This document shows positions 34,479 to 43,384 of a stretch of 64,000 nucleotides of DNA, piece after piece (position 1 is the first letter of the stretch; each line of letters starts with the position of its first letter). Below the pieces are notes generated by a model. The model was given only the letters and a program-made list of their open reading frames with translations, did not search any database and was not told the DNA's origin. The DNA comes from Mesorhizobium muleiense (lineage in GTDB: Bacteria > Pseudomonadota > Alphaproteobacteria > Rhizobiales > Rhizobiaceae), in contig NZ_FNEE01000012.1 of NCBI RefSeq assembly GCF_900099905.1, forward strand, positions 62,001-126,000. Direction: 5' to 3'. Both the position numbers and the translations under genes were made by a program.

Positions 34479-35518
34479 GCCGCCAGACCACCTGCCTGCG
34501 TCAGCAAAAACGCCTCGCCGCAGGCTTTCGCCAGATTGCGCACCCGCAAGATATAGCTCTGCCGCTCGGTGACGGAAATCACGCCGCGCGCGTCGAGCAG
34601 GTTGAAGACGTGGCTGGCCTTGATGCACTGGTCGTAGGCGGGAAATACCAGACGGTGGTTCCCCTCCCCCTTGAGGGGGTGGCCAGACGCGGGAGGAGTC
34701 GCTGGGACCTTGCTTGCGGTGCCTTCTGAGGCGACCCCCTCTGCCCGCTCCGCGGGCATCTCCCCCTCGAGGGGGGAGAGGGGCGCGCCGGCATCGAGCA
34801 GCGCCTTGCACTCGGCTTCGGCGTCTTCGAAATGCCGAAGCAGCATCGCGGTATTGGCGAATTCGAAATTGTGCCGCGAATATTCCTGCTCGGCCTGCAG
34901 GAAGACCTCGCCATAGGTCACCTTGTCGGCGCCGTCGCGGCCGTTGAAGTTGAGGTCGTAGACATTGTCGACGCCCTGCACATACATGGCCAGCCGCTCC
35001 AGCCCGTAGGTGAGCTCGCCCGCCACCGGCGCGCATTCGATGCCGCAGACCTGCTGGAAATAGGTGAACTGCGACACTTCCATGCCGTCGCACCAGCACT
35101 CCCAGCCCAGCCCCCAGGCGCCGAGCGTCGGGCTTTCCCAGTCGTCCTCGACGAAGCGGATGTCATGCAGAAGCGGATCGACGCCGATGGCCGCCAGCGA
35201 GCCGAGATAAAGTTCCTGCAGATTGGGCGGGTTCGGCTTCAGGATCACCTGGTACTGGTAATAGTGCTGCAGCCGGTTCGGGTTCTCGCCGTAGCGCCCG
35301 TCCTTGGGCCGGCGCGAAGGCTGCACATAGGCCGCGTTCCAGCGCTTTGGCCCGAGCGCGCGCAGCGTCGTCGCCGGGTGGAACGTGCCGGCGCCGACTT
35401 CCATGTCATAGGGCTGGAGAACGACGCAGCCATAATCCGCCCAGTAGTTGTGCAAAGTCAGGATCAGCCCCTGGAACGAGCGGCTGGGATGCATATGGGC
35501 TGGGATATCAATGGTCAC
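34475..35518 (-). CDS. glyQ: Glycyl-tRNA synthetase alpha subunit, with one in-frame repeat insertion
   Basis: Catalytic subunit that activates glycine with ATP and charges tRNA(Gly). GTG 35518 (GAGG upstream) begins MTIDIPAHMHPSRSF; ATG 35494 is possible. The core has LTLHNYWADYGCVVLQPYDMEVGAGT, LGPKRWNAAYVQPSRRP and the C-terminal FNLLDARGVISVTERQ. It is 347 residues against about 310 expected; the surplus is an insert between KALLDAG and LVFPAYDQC encoded by the element at 34661-34783, with SPLEGEMPAERAEG and HPLKGEG. The insert falls before the last helices, away from the catalytic motifs. Confidence 0.94.
   Translation of the reverse strand: MTIDIPAHMHPSRSFQGLILTLHNYWADYGCVVLQPYDMEVGAGTFHPATTLRALGPKRWNAAYVQPSRRPKDGRYGENPNRLQHYYQYQVILKPNPPNLQELYLGSLAAIGVDPLLHDIRFVEDDWESPTLGAWGLGWECWCDGMEVSQFTYFQQVCGIECAPVAGELTYGLERLAMYVQGVDNVYDLNFNGRDGADKVTYGEVFLQAEQEYSRHNFEFANTAMLLRHFEDAEAECKALLDAGAPLSPLEGEMPAERAEGVASEGTASKVPATPPASGHPLKGEGNHRLVFPAYDQCIKASHVFNLLDARGVISVTERQSYILRVRNLAKACGEAFLLTQAGGLAA
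34661..34783. repeat. Palindromic element (family C) inside glyQ
   Basis: Left end CCCCTCCCCCTTGAGGGGGT from 34661 and right end CTCCCCCTCGAGGGGGGAG at 34761-34779 are near complements and each is a near palindrome. It encodes about 40 residues in the glyQ frame without a stop. Same family as 32734-32860 and 52520-52683. Confidence 0.85.
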
Positions 35519-35811
35519 GGCGGCCTCGACGGGAAAGGCGGGGATGCGGCCCTCCCTAGAGCGCCCACCGGCAAGCGTCAAGGCAAGGGGCCGGCCGCAG
35601 CCAGGGCAATCGGGTGAGTTAACGCATGACATACGGCGCAAGTGAAATCGTCGACACGCCGAAACGGCAGGGACGTGGCGGCCTGATCGTGGCCCTTGCT
35701 GGGAGCCAGAGATGAGAGCGCCCAGCGATCAGTCCCGCGCCTCAGCCGTTCGGCGGCTCTCATGTGTGGTATCATTCGGCAGGGCGTCCAGCATCCTGAG
35801 GAGACAAAGTC

Positions 35812-37662
35812 ATGGAATCCCAAGGGATGGCTCAGATGTCCTCCGTCGATTCTCTTGCAGCGAGTTTATTGTCGGCAACATTGATGTTCGATCGGGCGTC
35901 GTTGCTGGCGCTCGAGGCTTTAGCTGCCGAATCCGACCGTCGGGTCCTGAGACGCGGTGAGGTTCTGGTTCGCGAAGGCGATGCGTCGGACAGGTTTTTC
36001 ATCGTGCTGTCTGGACGCTTTACGGTACACAAAGGAGATTCGACTGGATCGGTCGCCGAGATCGCGCAGGGTGAACTCATCGGTGAAATCGGTTTCTTCG
36101 CGGGACTACCCCGCATGGCCACTGTCCTTGCAGCGCGCGATTCGATCGTCCTTGAAATCGGTCGCAATCATTTCGAGAAGGCGGCCGAGACTTTGCCGAG
36201 CCTGAGAGAGGCGGTCACGGTATTTCTGGCGCGCCGGTTTGCCACCCAATCTCCGAGTTCGTCGCGTCTCAAGGAACCTGCCAAGATCCGAACGCTTGCG
36301 ATCATTGCAGCCGGCGGAAGTCGCATCTCACCGGTGTTCATCCAGCACCTGCGGCAAGCGTTCGGCGCGGCCACGCGCGCTCGGTTCGTTTCCCGGCTTG
36401 ACATCCAAGCGAAGTTCCCAGGTTTTCCGATCGACGACCAGCCGATCCTTAACTGGTTGAACGAACTGGAGGCGGAAGCCCAATTCATCGTCTATGTTGC
36501 CGATGAGGAACCTAATGAATGGACCCAAGTCTGCATTCGCCAGGCCGATACCGTCCTGTTGCTGGCCAACGCATCCTGCTCGCCTCGTCTGAACCCGTCT
36601 GAGGAACTGACGCTATCGGTCCATCCGCCATCGACCAGTCGGCTTGTCCTAATTCACGACACTCGCTCGGCTGCGGTCTCCGGTACCTCTGCATGGCTCG
36701 ATGAGCGACCCTATGTTGACCAGCATCATCATGTTGCGCTGGACGACGCGTCTGATTTCCAGCGCCTGGTCCGGTTTATTTCGGGCAAGGCACTGGGCTT
36801 CGTGGCGGCAGGGGGTGGGTCCCTCGGCAGCGCTCATTTGGGCGTCTACAAGGCTTTCGTTGAGGCGGGCGCTTGCTTCGACTATCTCGGCGGGACAAGT
36901 TCCGGCGCGGCGATGATGGCCGGCTTCGCAAGAGGCTTGGATGCCGACCAGATCGACCGAGGCACCCACAATATATTTATCAAGAGCCGGGCGTTTCGCC
37001 GTCCCACCTTGCCGCATTTCGCGCTTCTGGATCACAAAGCGTTTGATCGGGCCCTTCGGCTGGAATACGGCGACGTTCTGATCGAGGATCTTTGGCTTCC
37101 GTTCTTTGCGCTTTCGACCAATCTGAGCAGCCGTCAGCCCCATGTCCACCGTCGTGGAAAGCTCTGGCACGCCGTTCGGGCGTCCGGCTCCATCCCGGGC
37201 GTCCTGCCGCCGTTCTTTACGGATGACGGCGATATGCTGGTGGACGGCGCTATCATGAACAATTTGCCGCTGGAGCAGATGAAGGAGCTCAAGACCGGAC
37301 CCAATGTCATCGTTACCTTCGGGTCGAGTGCACCGCAGAAATACGACATAGACTATGACCGCATCCCCGGAGCTTCCGAACTGGCATTCGCCTTGCTGAA
37401 CCCTTTCGGTCGTGCCCGCTTGCCTCGGGTTCCCAGCATCCTTCAGGTCATTGACATGAGCATGCTGGCACACCGGCCACAAGACATTGCCGTCGGCGCA
37501 GAGGATATCCTGGTCTGTCCGGAGGTTCCGAACACGATCAGCTTCATGGATTGGAGTCGGCATTCCGAGTTGTTTTCGGATGCCTACGACCGTACGACCC
37601 GATGGATCGAGGAACAGAACGACTCAGGGCTCCGAGCGGTGCTCGGCACCGCGCACCATTAA
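35812..37662 (+). CDS. Patatin-like phospholipase with N-terminal cyclic-nucleotide-binding domain
   Basis: 616 residues resembling the neuropathy target esterase class. A cNMP-binding domain (about 20-145) includes LRRGEVLVREGD, FFIVLSGRFTVH and GELIGEIGFF. After a linker domain of about 170 residues the patatin domain starts at about 328 with AAGGGSLGSAHLG (oxyanion hole), the nucleophile elbow GTSSG (Ser363), and the dyad Asp478 in LVDGAIMNNLP. It should hydrolyse phospholipid or lysophospholipid esters under nucleotide or other allosteric control. The ATG follows GAGGAGA. Stand-alone gene; the physiological lipid is unknown. Confidence 0.9.
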   Translation: MESQGMAQMSSVDSLAASLLSATLMFDRASLLALEALAAESDRRVLRRGEVLVREGDASDRFFIVLSGRFTVHKGDSTGSVAEIAQGELIGEIGFFAGLPRMATVLAARDSIVLEIGRNHFEKAAETLPSLREAVTVFLARRFATQSPSSSRLKEPAKIRTLAIIAAGGSRISPVFIQHLRQAFGAATRARFVSRLDIQAKFPGFPIDDQPILNWLNELEAEAQFIVYVADEEPNEWTQVCIRQADTVLLLANASCSPRLNPSEELTLSVHPPSTSRLVLIHDTRSAAVSGTSAWLDERPYVDQHHHVALDDASDFQRLVRFISGKALGFVAAGGGSLGSAHLGVYKAFVEAGACFDYLGGTSSGAAMMAGFARGLDADQIDRGTHNIFIKSRAFRRPTLPHFALLDHKAFDRALRLEYGDVLIEDLWLPFFALSTNLSSRQPHVHRRGKLWHAVRASGSIPGVLPPFFTDDGDMLVDGAIMNNLPLEQMKELKTGPNVIVTFGSSAPQKYDIDYDRIPGASELAFALLNPFGRARLPRVPSILQVIDMSMLAHRPQDIAVGAEDILVCPEVPNTISFMDWSRHSELFSDAYDRTTRWIEEQNDSGLRAVLGTAHH

Positions 37663-37730
37663 GCATGGCTTATAGTCCAGACCCTTAGCGACAGCGGCGA
37701 CGAGCCCCGCATAATCGAATTCAGAAGTAT

Positions 37731-39509
37731 TCAGCCCTTTGGCGCAGTCGTCGGTTCGGGCTTGACCTTCGGGGTTTCCTGCGCCGTGTTGGATTCGATC
37801 GGCGGCAGGCCCTTCAGCAGTTTCTGCTGCAAGGCGGCGAGCACGCCGGGATCCGGCTTCAGGTCGCGAGCCTGGTTCCACTGGAAGGTGGCTTCCAATT
37901 TGCGGCCGACGCGCCAATAGGCATCGCCAAGGTGATCGTTGAGCACCGGATCTTCCGGCTTCAACGAAACGGCACGTTCCAATTCGCGCACCGCATCGTC
38001 GAATCGGCCAAGGCGGAAATAGGCCCAGCCCAGCGAATCGACGATGTAGCCGTCGCTCGGCCTGAGCTCGACGGCCTTCTGGATCATCTGAAGGCCTTCC
38101 TCGAGGTTGGTGTTCATGTCCACCCAGGAATAGCCAAGATAGTTCAGAACCTGCGGCTGGTCGGGGAACAATTCCAGCGCCTTGCGGAAATTCGGCTCGG
38201 CCTTCGGCCACTCCTTCAGTCGCTCATAGGCGATGCCGCGCTGGTAGAAAATGTTCCAATCGGCGCGGGTCGGGGCCTTCAGCATCGCCACCGCCTTGTC
38301 ATAGAGACCGGCCGCGGAGCGGAAATCCTCCTTCGAGGCATAGACACCACCGAGCGCCTGATAAGCGCGCATGTCGTCGGGACGCGCTTCGACGAGGGCC
38401 TTCAGATGGGCGATGGCCTCGTCATAGCGGTCGAGATCTGCAAGGTTGAGCCCGAGCTGCAGTTCCGACAGCGTCTTCAGCGGCGAACCCGCCGGGATGC
38501 GGCGATAGAAGGCGATGGCGCCCTCGCCGTCCTTCAACTGCTCGGAGACGGCGGCGAGTTGGACGAGGGCCGCGTCGCTGTCGGGCCTCAGTGCCAGGGC
38601 GTATTGCAGATAGAGGCGGACGAACGGCTCACCGCCGCCGCGATTGAGCGCGGTGGCGAGATCGAGCAGAATTTCCGAGGCGCCGTCGGACGGGCCGGCA
38701 ACGAAGGGTTCGATCTTCTCGCCCTTGGCGATCCTGTCGCGAAGCGCCGATATCTCGACCTTGCCGGGTGCAAATGCCTCGGCCTGATCGAGGACGGACA
38801 GCGCCTTGTCCTTGTCACCCTTGCGGGCAAGGAAGGAGGCATAGGCCTGCGCGTTGCGCATCCAGGTTTCGGGCGCGGCGGCGCCGGTCGCGGTGTCCTG
38901 CAAGGTGGCGGCGTAGATCGCATCCGCCTTTTCGGGCAGGCCCGAGGCATCGGCGATAAGCCCGCGATGGAAGGATTTGAACAGGCCGAACCAGTCCGGG
39001 CCCTGCAGCTTTTCGATCGAGGCCATGGCCTCGCCGGGGTCGCCGGCGCCCTGCTTGGCCCAGCCGGTCATGACGCCGGAGATCAGCCGGTCGAGATCGG
39101 ATTCGAGCGAAAGCTTGAGCCAGTATTCGGCCTTGGAAAAGTCCTTCTTGTGAAAGGAGCCGACGGCCAGCGCCAGGCGCGAGAACCGCTCGACGTCGGG
39201 AACCGTCTTGAGCTTGTCGGCATAGACCAGGGATTCTTCGAAGCGCCCCTGCGCGATCAGCGACAGCATTAGGCTTTGCTGCAACGAGGTGTCACCGGGA
39301 GCGAAGGCGAGCGCCTGCTTGTAGTAGGCGATGGCGCTGTCGAGATCATTGTCGCCTTCGGCGACCCGCGCGGCAAGATAGGCCCCCGAGAACGACGTGA
39401 TATTGACTGGCTCGGTGGTCTCTTTGGCATAGGCGGGCAGACCGGAGACCGCCATGCCCGTCACAATTGCCAGCCCTGTCAGCCAGCGCGCACATCCTTG
39501 CCGCATCAT
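37731..39509 (-). CDS. Exported tetratricopeptide repeat protein
   Basis: About 592 residues with a signal peptide ending near AYA|KE. Multiple TPR units follow, for example DLDSAIAYYKQALAFAPGD near the N-terminus and a regular run from GLNLADLDRYDEAIAHLKALVEARPDD to AYWRVGRKLEATFQWNQARDLKPD near the end. The tail is Pro/Thr/Lys-rich. TPR solenoids are protein-binding scaffolds; this one likely works in the periplasm or on the outer membrane side. ATG at 39509 or 39506 follows AAAGGG; ATG 39530 would add seven residues. The partner is unknown. Confidence 0.85.
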   Translation of the reverse strand: MMRQGCARWLTGLAIVTGMAVSGLPAYAKETTEPVNITSFSGAYLAARVAEGDNDLDSAIAYYKQALAFAPGDTSLQQSLMLSLIAQGRFEESLVYADKLKTVPDVERFSRLALAVGSFHKKDFSKAEYWLKLSLESDLDRLISGVMTGWAKQGAGDPGEAMASIEKLQGPDWFGLFKSFHRGLIADASGLPEKADAIYAATLQDTATGAAAPETWMRNAQAYASFLARKGDKDKALSVLDQAEAFAPGKVEISALRDRIAKGEKIEPFVAGPSDGASEILLDLATALNRGGGEPFVRLYLQYALALRPDSDAALVQLAAVSEQLKDGEGAIAFYRRIPAGSPLKTLSELQLGLNLADLDRYDEAIAHLKALVEARPDDMRAYQALGGVYASKEDFRSAAGLYDKAVAMLKAPTRADWNIFYQRGIAYERLKEWPKAEPNFRKALELFPDQPQVLNYLGYSWVDMNTNLEEGLQMIQKAVELRPSDGYIVDSLGWAYFRLGRFDDAVRELERAVSLKPEDPVLNDHLGDAYWRVGRKLEATFQWNQARDLKPDPGVLAALQQKLLKGLPPIESNTAQETPKVKPEPTTAPKG

Positions 39510-39782
39510 ATCCCTTTCAGTCGAAGCCATACCCGCGTCAGCGGATCGCCGTTGACTCGATCTTTTCCACGTTAAGCATGGCCTTTTTGGGGTGAGGCTT
39601 CAACCCGGCCCGAATTCACAATCGGGTAATGCTATCAAAAACAACGCGGAAAGGCGCCAAATTGCGACCGTCGACCGCGATTTGCCGGCCTGACGCGCTG
39701 CCGGCCTGTCCTGCTGCAGCATCGGCGCCGCGATGCCGTAAGCGATCCGTAAGCGGCGGGCGTCGATAGTTTCCGCAGCGGA

Positions 39783-40937
39783 ATGATGCGTGGAACCGTG
39801 CAGATGGATGCCGTTGCTTCGCCCAGGAAGATGCCGATGCTGGAAATGCCGCAGGGCCAGCAGGCCTTCGCCATTGTCGATCGAATCTACGAAGCGTCGT
39901 TCGCGGCCGAGCTGTGGCCGGAGGTATTGGCGGCGGCAGGCGCGATCTCCCGCTCGGCAAACGGCGCGATCTTTGTAGTCAGCGATCATTCGCCGGTCCG
40001 CGCCATCACCGAAACGCATCTCCAGCCCTTGCTCGACGAATTCATGAAGCGGGATACTTGGCGGTTTTCCGAGAGCGTGAAGCGCATGTGCGCCGCGCAG
40101 CCAGCAAGCTTTGTGCGGGTCGATAATTTCATCACCTGCGAGGAGATCGAGCGCGATCCCGTTCGCAAAAGTGCCACCGCGTTTGGCATCGGGCCGCATC
40201 TATGCACAGCCATCCCCATGCCTGGCGGCGAGCTTGTCCTTTTTGTCTTCCAGCGCTGGCTGAAGGACGGGAGTTATGACCAGGCCGCAATCGATCTGTT
40301 GAACGGACTGCGTCCGCACGTCGCACGGGCCGGCCTCGTCGCCGGGCGCCTGGGTCTGGAACGGGCCAGGACCGCCGTATCCATTCTCCGGGAAATCGGG
40401 CTGCCGGCCGCAATCATGAGTGGATCGGGCCGTGTGCTGACGGCCAATCCGCTTTTCGAAGGCATGGCGGACGTCTTCCTTCCCACAGCCCATGGTGGTA
40501 TGGCGATTGCCGATCAAACTGCAAACGCGCTTTTCCAGCAGGCCATCGCGCAGAACCGGGATAACCGCGTCGTGCGGTCCATCCCGGTTGCGGCCATCAA
40601 AGGGCGACCCGCGCTGGTCATTCAGCTGTTGCCGCTGCGCCGCGCCGCACACGATATTTTTTCGGGTGCAGATGTATTGGTTGTCGCAACCACGGTCGGT
40701 ACCGGCGCCACTGTTCCGTCGCCCAATGTGCTTTCAGGCCTGTTCGACCTGACGCCGGCGGAAGCCCGGCTCGCCGTCGAGCTGGCCTCCGGCCATTCGG
40801 TGCAGGAGGCGGCCATGGAAATCGGCATCGCCGTCAAATCGGCCCGCACCTATCTCGAGCGAATCTTCCGGAAAACCGAAACCAGCCGTCAGAGCGAGCT
40901 CGTGGCGCTGCTGAAGAGCGCGTGGTCATTTTCATGA
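39783..40937 (+). CDS. LuxR-type helix-turn-helix regulator
   Basis: 384 residues. The C-terminal 65 residues form a LuxR/GerE DNA-binding domain: FDLTPAEARLAVELASGHSVQEAAMEIGIAVKSARTYLERIFRKT. The N-terminal about 300 residues lack a receiver or known autoinducer-binding signature; they resemble the mixed alpha/beta sensor regions of rhizobial LuxR-type regulators of unknown signal. Two ATG codons lie at 39783 and 39786, and another at 39804. It is divergent from the TPR gene across about 270 bp, so it may control that gene; this is inferred from layout only. Confidence 0.85.
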   Translation: MMRGTVQMDAVASPRKMPMLEMPQGQQAFAIVDRIYEASFAAELWPEVLAAAGAISRSANGAIFVVSDHSPVRAITETHLQPLLDEFMKRDTWRFSESVKRMCAAQPASFVRVDNFITCEEIERDPVRKSATAFGIGPHLCTAIPMPGGELVLFVFQRWLKDGSYDQAAIDLLNGLRPHVARAGLVAGRLGLERARTAVSILREIGLPAAIMSGSGRVLTANPLFEGMADVFLPTAHGGMAIADQTANALFQQAIAQNRDNRVVRSIPVAAIKGRPALVIQLLPLRRAAHDIFSGADVLVVATTVGTGATVPSPNVLSGLFDLTPAEARLAVELASGHSVQEAAMEIGIAVKSARTYLERIFRKTETSRQSELVALLKSAWSFS

Positions 40938-41095
40938 CCTCGACAGTTTGCCGGGCGCGCTGACCGTCACGGAGCCCTGCCCTGCTGCTAACCATGCTGC
41001 TGCGGAACGTGCATGATTTCACCGCCGCAATGGTTCATCGGGGAAGACCAAAATCACGGGCCGGCGCCGTGCCGGCCAAATGGCGGCGATGTCTC

Positions 41096-42112
41096 TCAGT
41101 TCACCCGGCTGATGCAGAAATCGATGACGTCGAGCAGCGCCGATTTCTGCGGCGTCGCTTCAAGCGGCGCCAGCGCGTCGCGGGCGATCTCGCCGAAATG
41201 GCCGGCGCGCCCGATGGTGTCGGCGATAGCGCCGTGGCGGGTCATCAATCCGATCGCCTTTTCCAGCCCGGCGTCATCGGTGACATTGTCCTCGATGGCG
41301 CGCTTCCAGAAGCTGCGTTCGGCCTTGGTGCCGCGCCGGTAGGCGAGGATCACCGGCAGCGTCACCTTGCCTTCGCGAAAGTCGTCGCCGACATTCTTGC
41401 CCAGATCCTTGCTGGTGCCGCCATAATCCAGCGCATCGTCGATCAGCTGGAAGGCAAGGCCGAGATTCATGCCATAGGAGCGCAGCGCCGCGCGATCGTT
41501 TCGCGTCGCCTGGGCGATGACCGGACCGACCTCGGCGGCGGCCGAGAACAGGGCAGCGGTCTTGGCCTTGATCACCGCGAAATGCTCATCCTCCGTGGTT
41601 TCGAGGTTCTTGGCGGCGGCGAGCTGCATCACCTCGCCCTCGGCAATGATCGAGGCGGCGCTGGACAGGATGTCGAGCGCTTCCAGCGAACCGACATCGA
41701 CCATCATGCGGAAAGCCTGGCCGAGCAGGAAATCGCCGACCAGCACGCTCGCCTGGTTGCCCCAGATCATGCGGGCGGTCTTCTTGCCGCGTCGCATGCC
41801 GCTCTCGTCGACGACATCGTCGTGGAGGAGCGTGGCGGTGTGCATGAACTCGACTGATGTGGCGAGCTTGACATGGCCCTCGCCGGAATAGCCGAACATC
41901 TGCGCTGAGGCGAGCGTCAGCATCGGCCTCAGCCGCTTGCCACCTGAAGAGATCAGGTGGTTGGCAATCTCCGGGATCATCTCGACGTCGGAACCGGCCT
42001 TCGACAGGATCAATTTGTTGACGCGCCCCATATCGGCCGAAGTCAGGTCGATGAGATCCTTAATGGAGGCGGCTTCCCGCTTTCCGTTTTCGATGTTGAG
42101 AACGACACCCAC
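41096..42112 (-). CDS. ispB: Polyprenyl (octaprenyl/decaprenyl) diphosphate synthase
   Basis: Trans-prenyltransferase making the ubiquinone side chain from isopentenyl and farnesyl diphosphate. 338 residues from GTG 42112, which follows GGGAG; an ATG at 42238 would give an atypical leader. The first Asp-rich motif is LLHDDVVDES, the second LIDDALDYGG; GKRLRPMLT and the KTAALFSAAAEVG region are also typical. Product length cannot be read exactly; alphaproteobacteria usually make ubiquinone-10. It supplies the ubiA enzyme encoded at 27 kb. Divergent from the DUF2007 gene. Confidence 0.93.
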   Translation of the reverse strand: MGVVLNIENGKREAASIKDLIDLTSADMGRVNKLILSKAGSDVEMIPEIANHLISSGGKRLRPMLTLASAQMFGYSGEGHVKLATSVEFMHTATLLHDDVVDESGMRRGKKTARMIWGNQASVLVGDFLLGQAFRMMVDVGSLEALDILSSAASIIAEGEVMQLAAAKNLETTEDEHFAVIKAKTAALFSAAAEVGPVIAQATRNDRAALRSYGMNLGLAFQLIDDALDYGGTSKDLGKNVGDDFREGKVTLPVILAYRRGTKAERSFWKRAIEDNVTDDAGLEKAIGLMTRHGAIADTIGRAGHFGEIARDALAPLEATPQKSALLDVIDFCISRVN

Positions 42113-42274
42113 GACAAACTCCCGTCTTATGTCACGCGCACGACGGCACCCCGATACCGCAGCAGACTCTAGGGCGCTACCCACAGGCACGGCAAGAGGC
42201 GATTTGGCGCGGTCGAGGTGGCGACGGAAGCCACCCACGTTTACATAGACGCTGCAACCTGCGAGTTTCGTCCT

Positions 42275-42499
42275 ATGATAGAGCTTATCCGCACCAACGA
42301 CGCCGTGATCATCTCCTTTGTCGAATCGCTGATGCGCGATGCCGGCATCGGCTGTTTCGTCGCCGACCAGAACATGAGCGTGCTCGACGGTTCGATCGGC
42401 ATCCTGCCCAGGCGCATCATGGTCGACGCCGACCAGGCCGATGCGGCGCGGCGCATCCTGACGGATGCCGGCATCGCCAACGAGATGCGCCAGAAGTAA
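42275..42499 (+). CDS. DUF2007 domain protein
   Basis: 74 residues, MIELIRTNDAVIISFVESLMRDAGI to the end, matching DUF2007, a small alpha/beta domain sometimes described as a putative signal-transducing protein. It includes LPRRIMVDADQADAARRIL. Its stop overlaps the methyltransferase start by one base (TAATG), so the two are translationally coupled. The start has no strong ribosome site; a GTG at 42218 is also in frame. This pairing with a TrmN6-like methyltransferase is common in Rhizobiales as I recall. Confidence 0.85.
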   Translation: MIELIRTNDAVIISFVESLMRDAGIGCFVADQNMSVLDGSIGILPRRIMVDADQADAARRILTDAGIANEMRQK

Positions 42500-43299
42500 T
42501 GCCCGCGGTGCGCGTCACCCTTGTCCAGGATACGCCGGCCCATACGGTGGATGCTTTTCATCGCGGGCGGTTCTGGCTGGTGCAGCCGAAACAGGCAGGC
42601 CATCGCGCCGGCATGGACGCCATGATGCTGGCGGCTGCGGTGCCGTCCTCCTTCGCCGGGCGCCTTGCCGATTTCGGCGCGGGTGCTGGCGCCGCAGGCC
42701 TGGCCGTGCTGTCGCGCTGTCCTGATGCCGAGGCCGTGCTCATCGAACGGTCTCCGGAAATGGCGGCCTTCGCCGCAACGACGCTTGCCCACCCCGGCAA
42801 TGCGCATCTCAACGACCGCGCCTCGGTGCTCGCCGCCGACGTCGCGCTGTCGGGCCAGGCGCGAACCGCCACTGGGCTTGCCGACAACTCCTTCGATTTC
42901 GTCATCATGAACCCGCCCTTCAACGCCGCCGAGGATCGCGCCACGCCCGACCCGCTCAGGAAGGCGGCGCATGTGATGGAAGACGGGCTGTTCGACAGCT
43001 GGATCCGAAGCGCGGCTGCTGTGGTCAGGCCGCGCGGCGGTCTTGCCGCGATTGCCAGGCCCGATCAGCTCGGCGCCATCCTCGATGCGATATCAGGCCG
43101 CTTCGGCGACGCCGAGATGCTGGCCGTCCACCCCCGCCCCGAGGCAGCGGCGATCCGCATCGTCGTCAGGGCAATCCTCGGCGCACGCGGAAAACTGTCG
43201 ATCCGCCCGCCGCTGATGCTGCACGCACAATCCGGTGACGGCCCCACGGAGCGGACCGAGATGATCAACAACGGGATGGCATCGCTGTTCGGCGACTGA
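42499..43299 (+). CDS. TrmN6-like class I SAM-dependent methyltransferase
   Basis: 266 residues with a Rossmann methyltransferase core: LADFGAGAGAAGLAVLSRCPDA (motif I), VLIERSPEMAAFA (acidic loop), and the NPPF catalytic tetrad in VIMNPPFNAAED, diagnostic of N6-adenine or N5-glutamine methyltransferases. It most resembles tRNA1(Val) adenine-37 N6-methyltransferases, but the exact substrate is inferred. It overlaps the DUF2007 gene by one base and is followed by an S49 peptidase gene on the same strand. Confidence 0.88.
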   Translation: MPAVRVTLVQDTPAHTVDAFHRGRFWLVQPKQAGHRAGMDAMMLAAAVPSSFAGRLADFGAGAGAAGLAVLSRCPDAEAVLIERSPEMAAFAATTLAHPGNAHLNDRASVLAADVALSGQARTATGLADNSFDFVIMNPPFNAAEDRATPDPLRKAAHVMEDGLFDSWIRSAAAVVRPRGGLAAIARPDQLGAILDAISGRFGDAEMLAVHPRPEAAAIRIVVRAILGARGKLSIRPPLMLHAQSGDGPTERTEMINNGMASLFGD

Positions 43300-43384
43300 G
43301 CCTTTTTGGCCGGCCGGCGTCGCGGCATTGCCGTTGGCCGGCGAATCCCTACATGCCTTCAAGGCAATTTTGACCGGAGACCCC

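Noticed and set aside
31663..35518. Group I intron, intein or transposon in glyS and glyQ
   Set aside because: The inserts are only about 125 bp, encode no splicing or transposase motifs, and have no target-site duplication that I can see.
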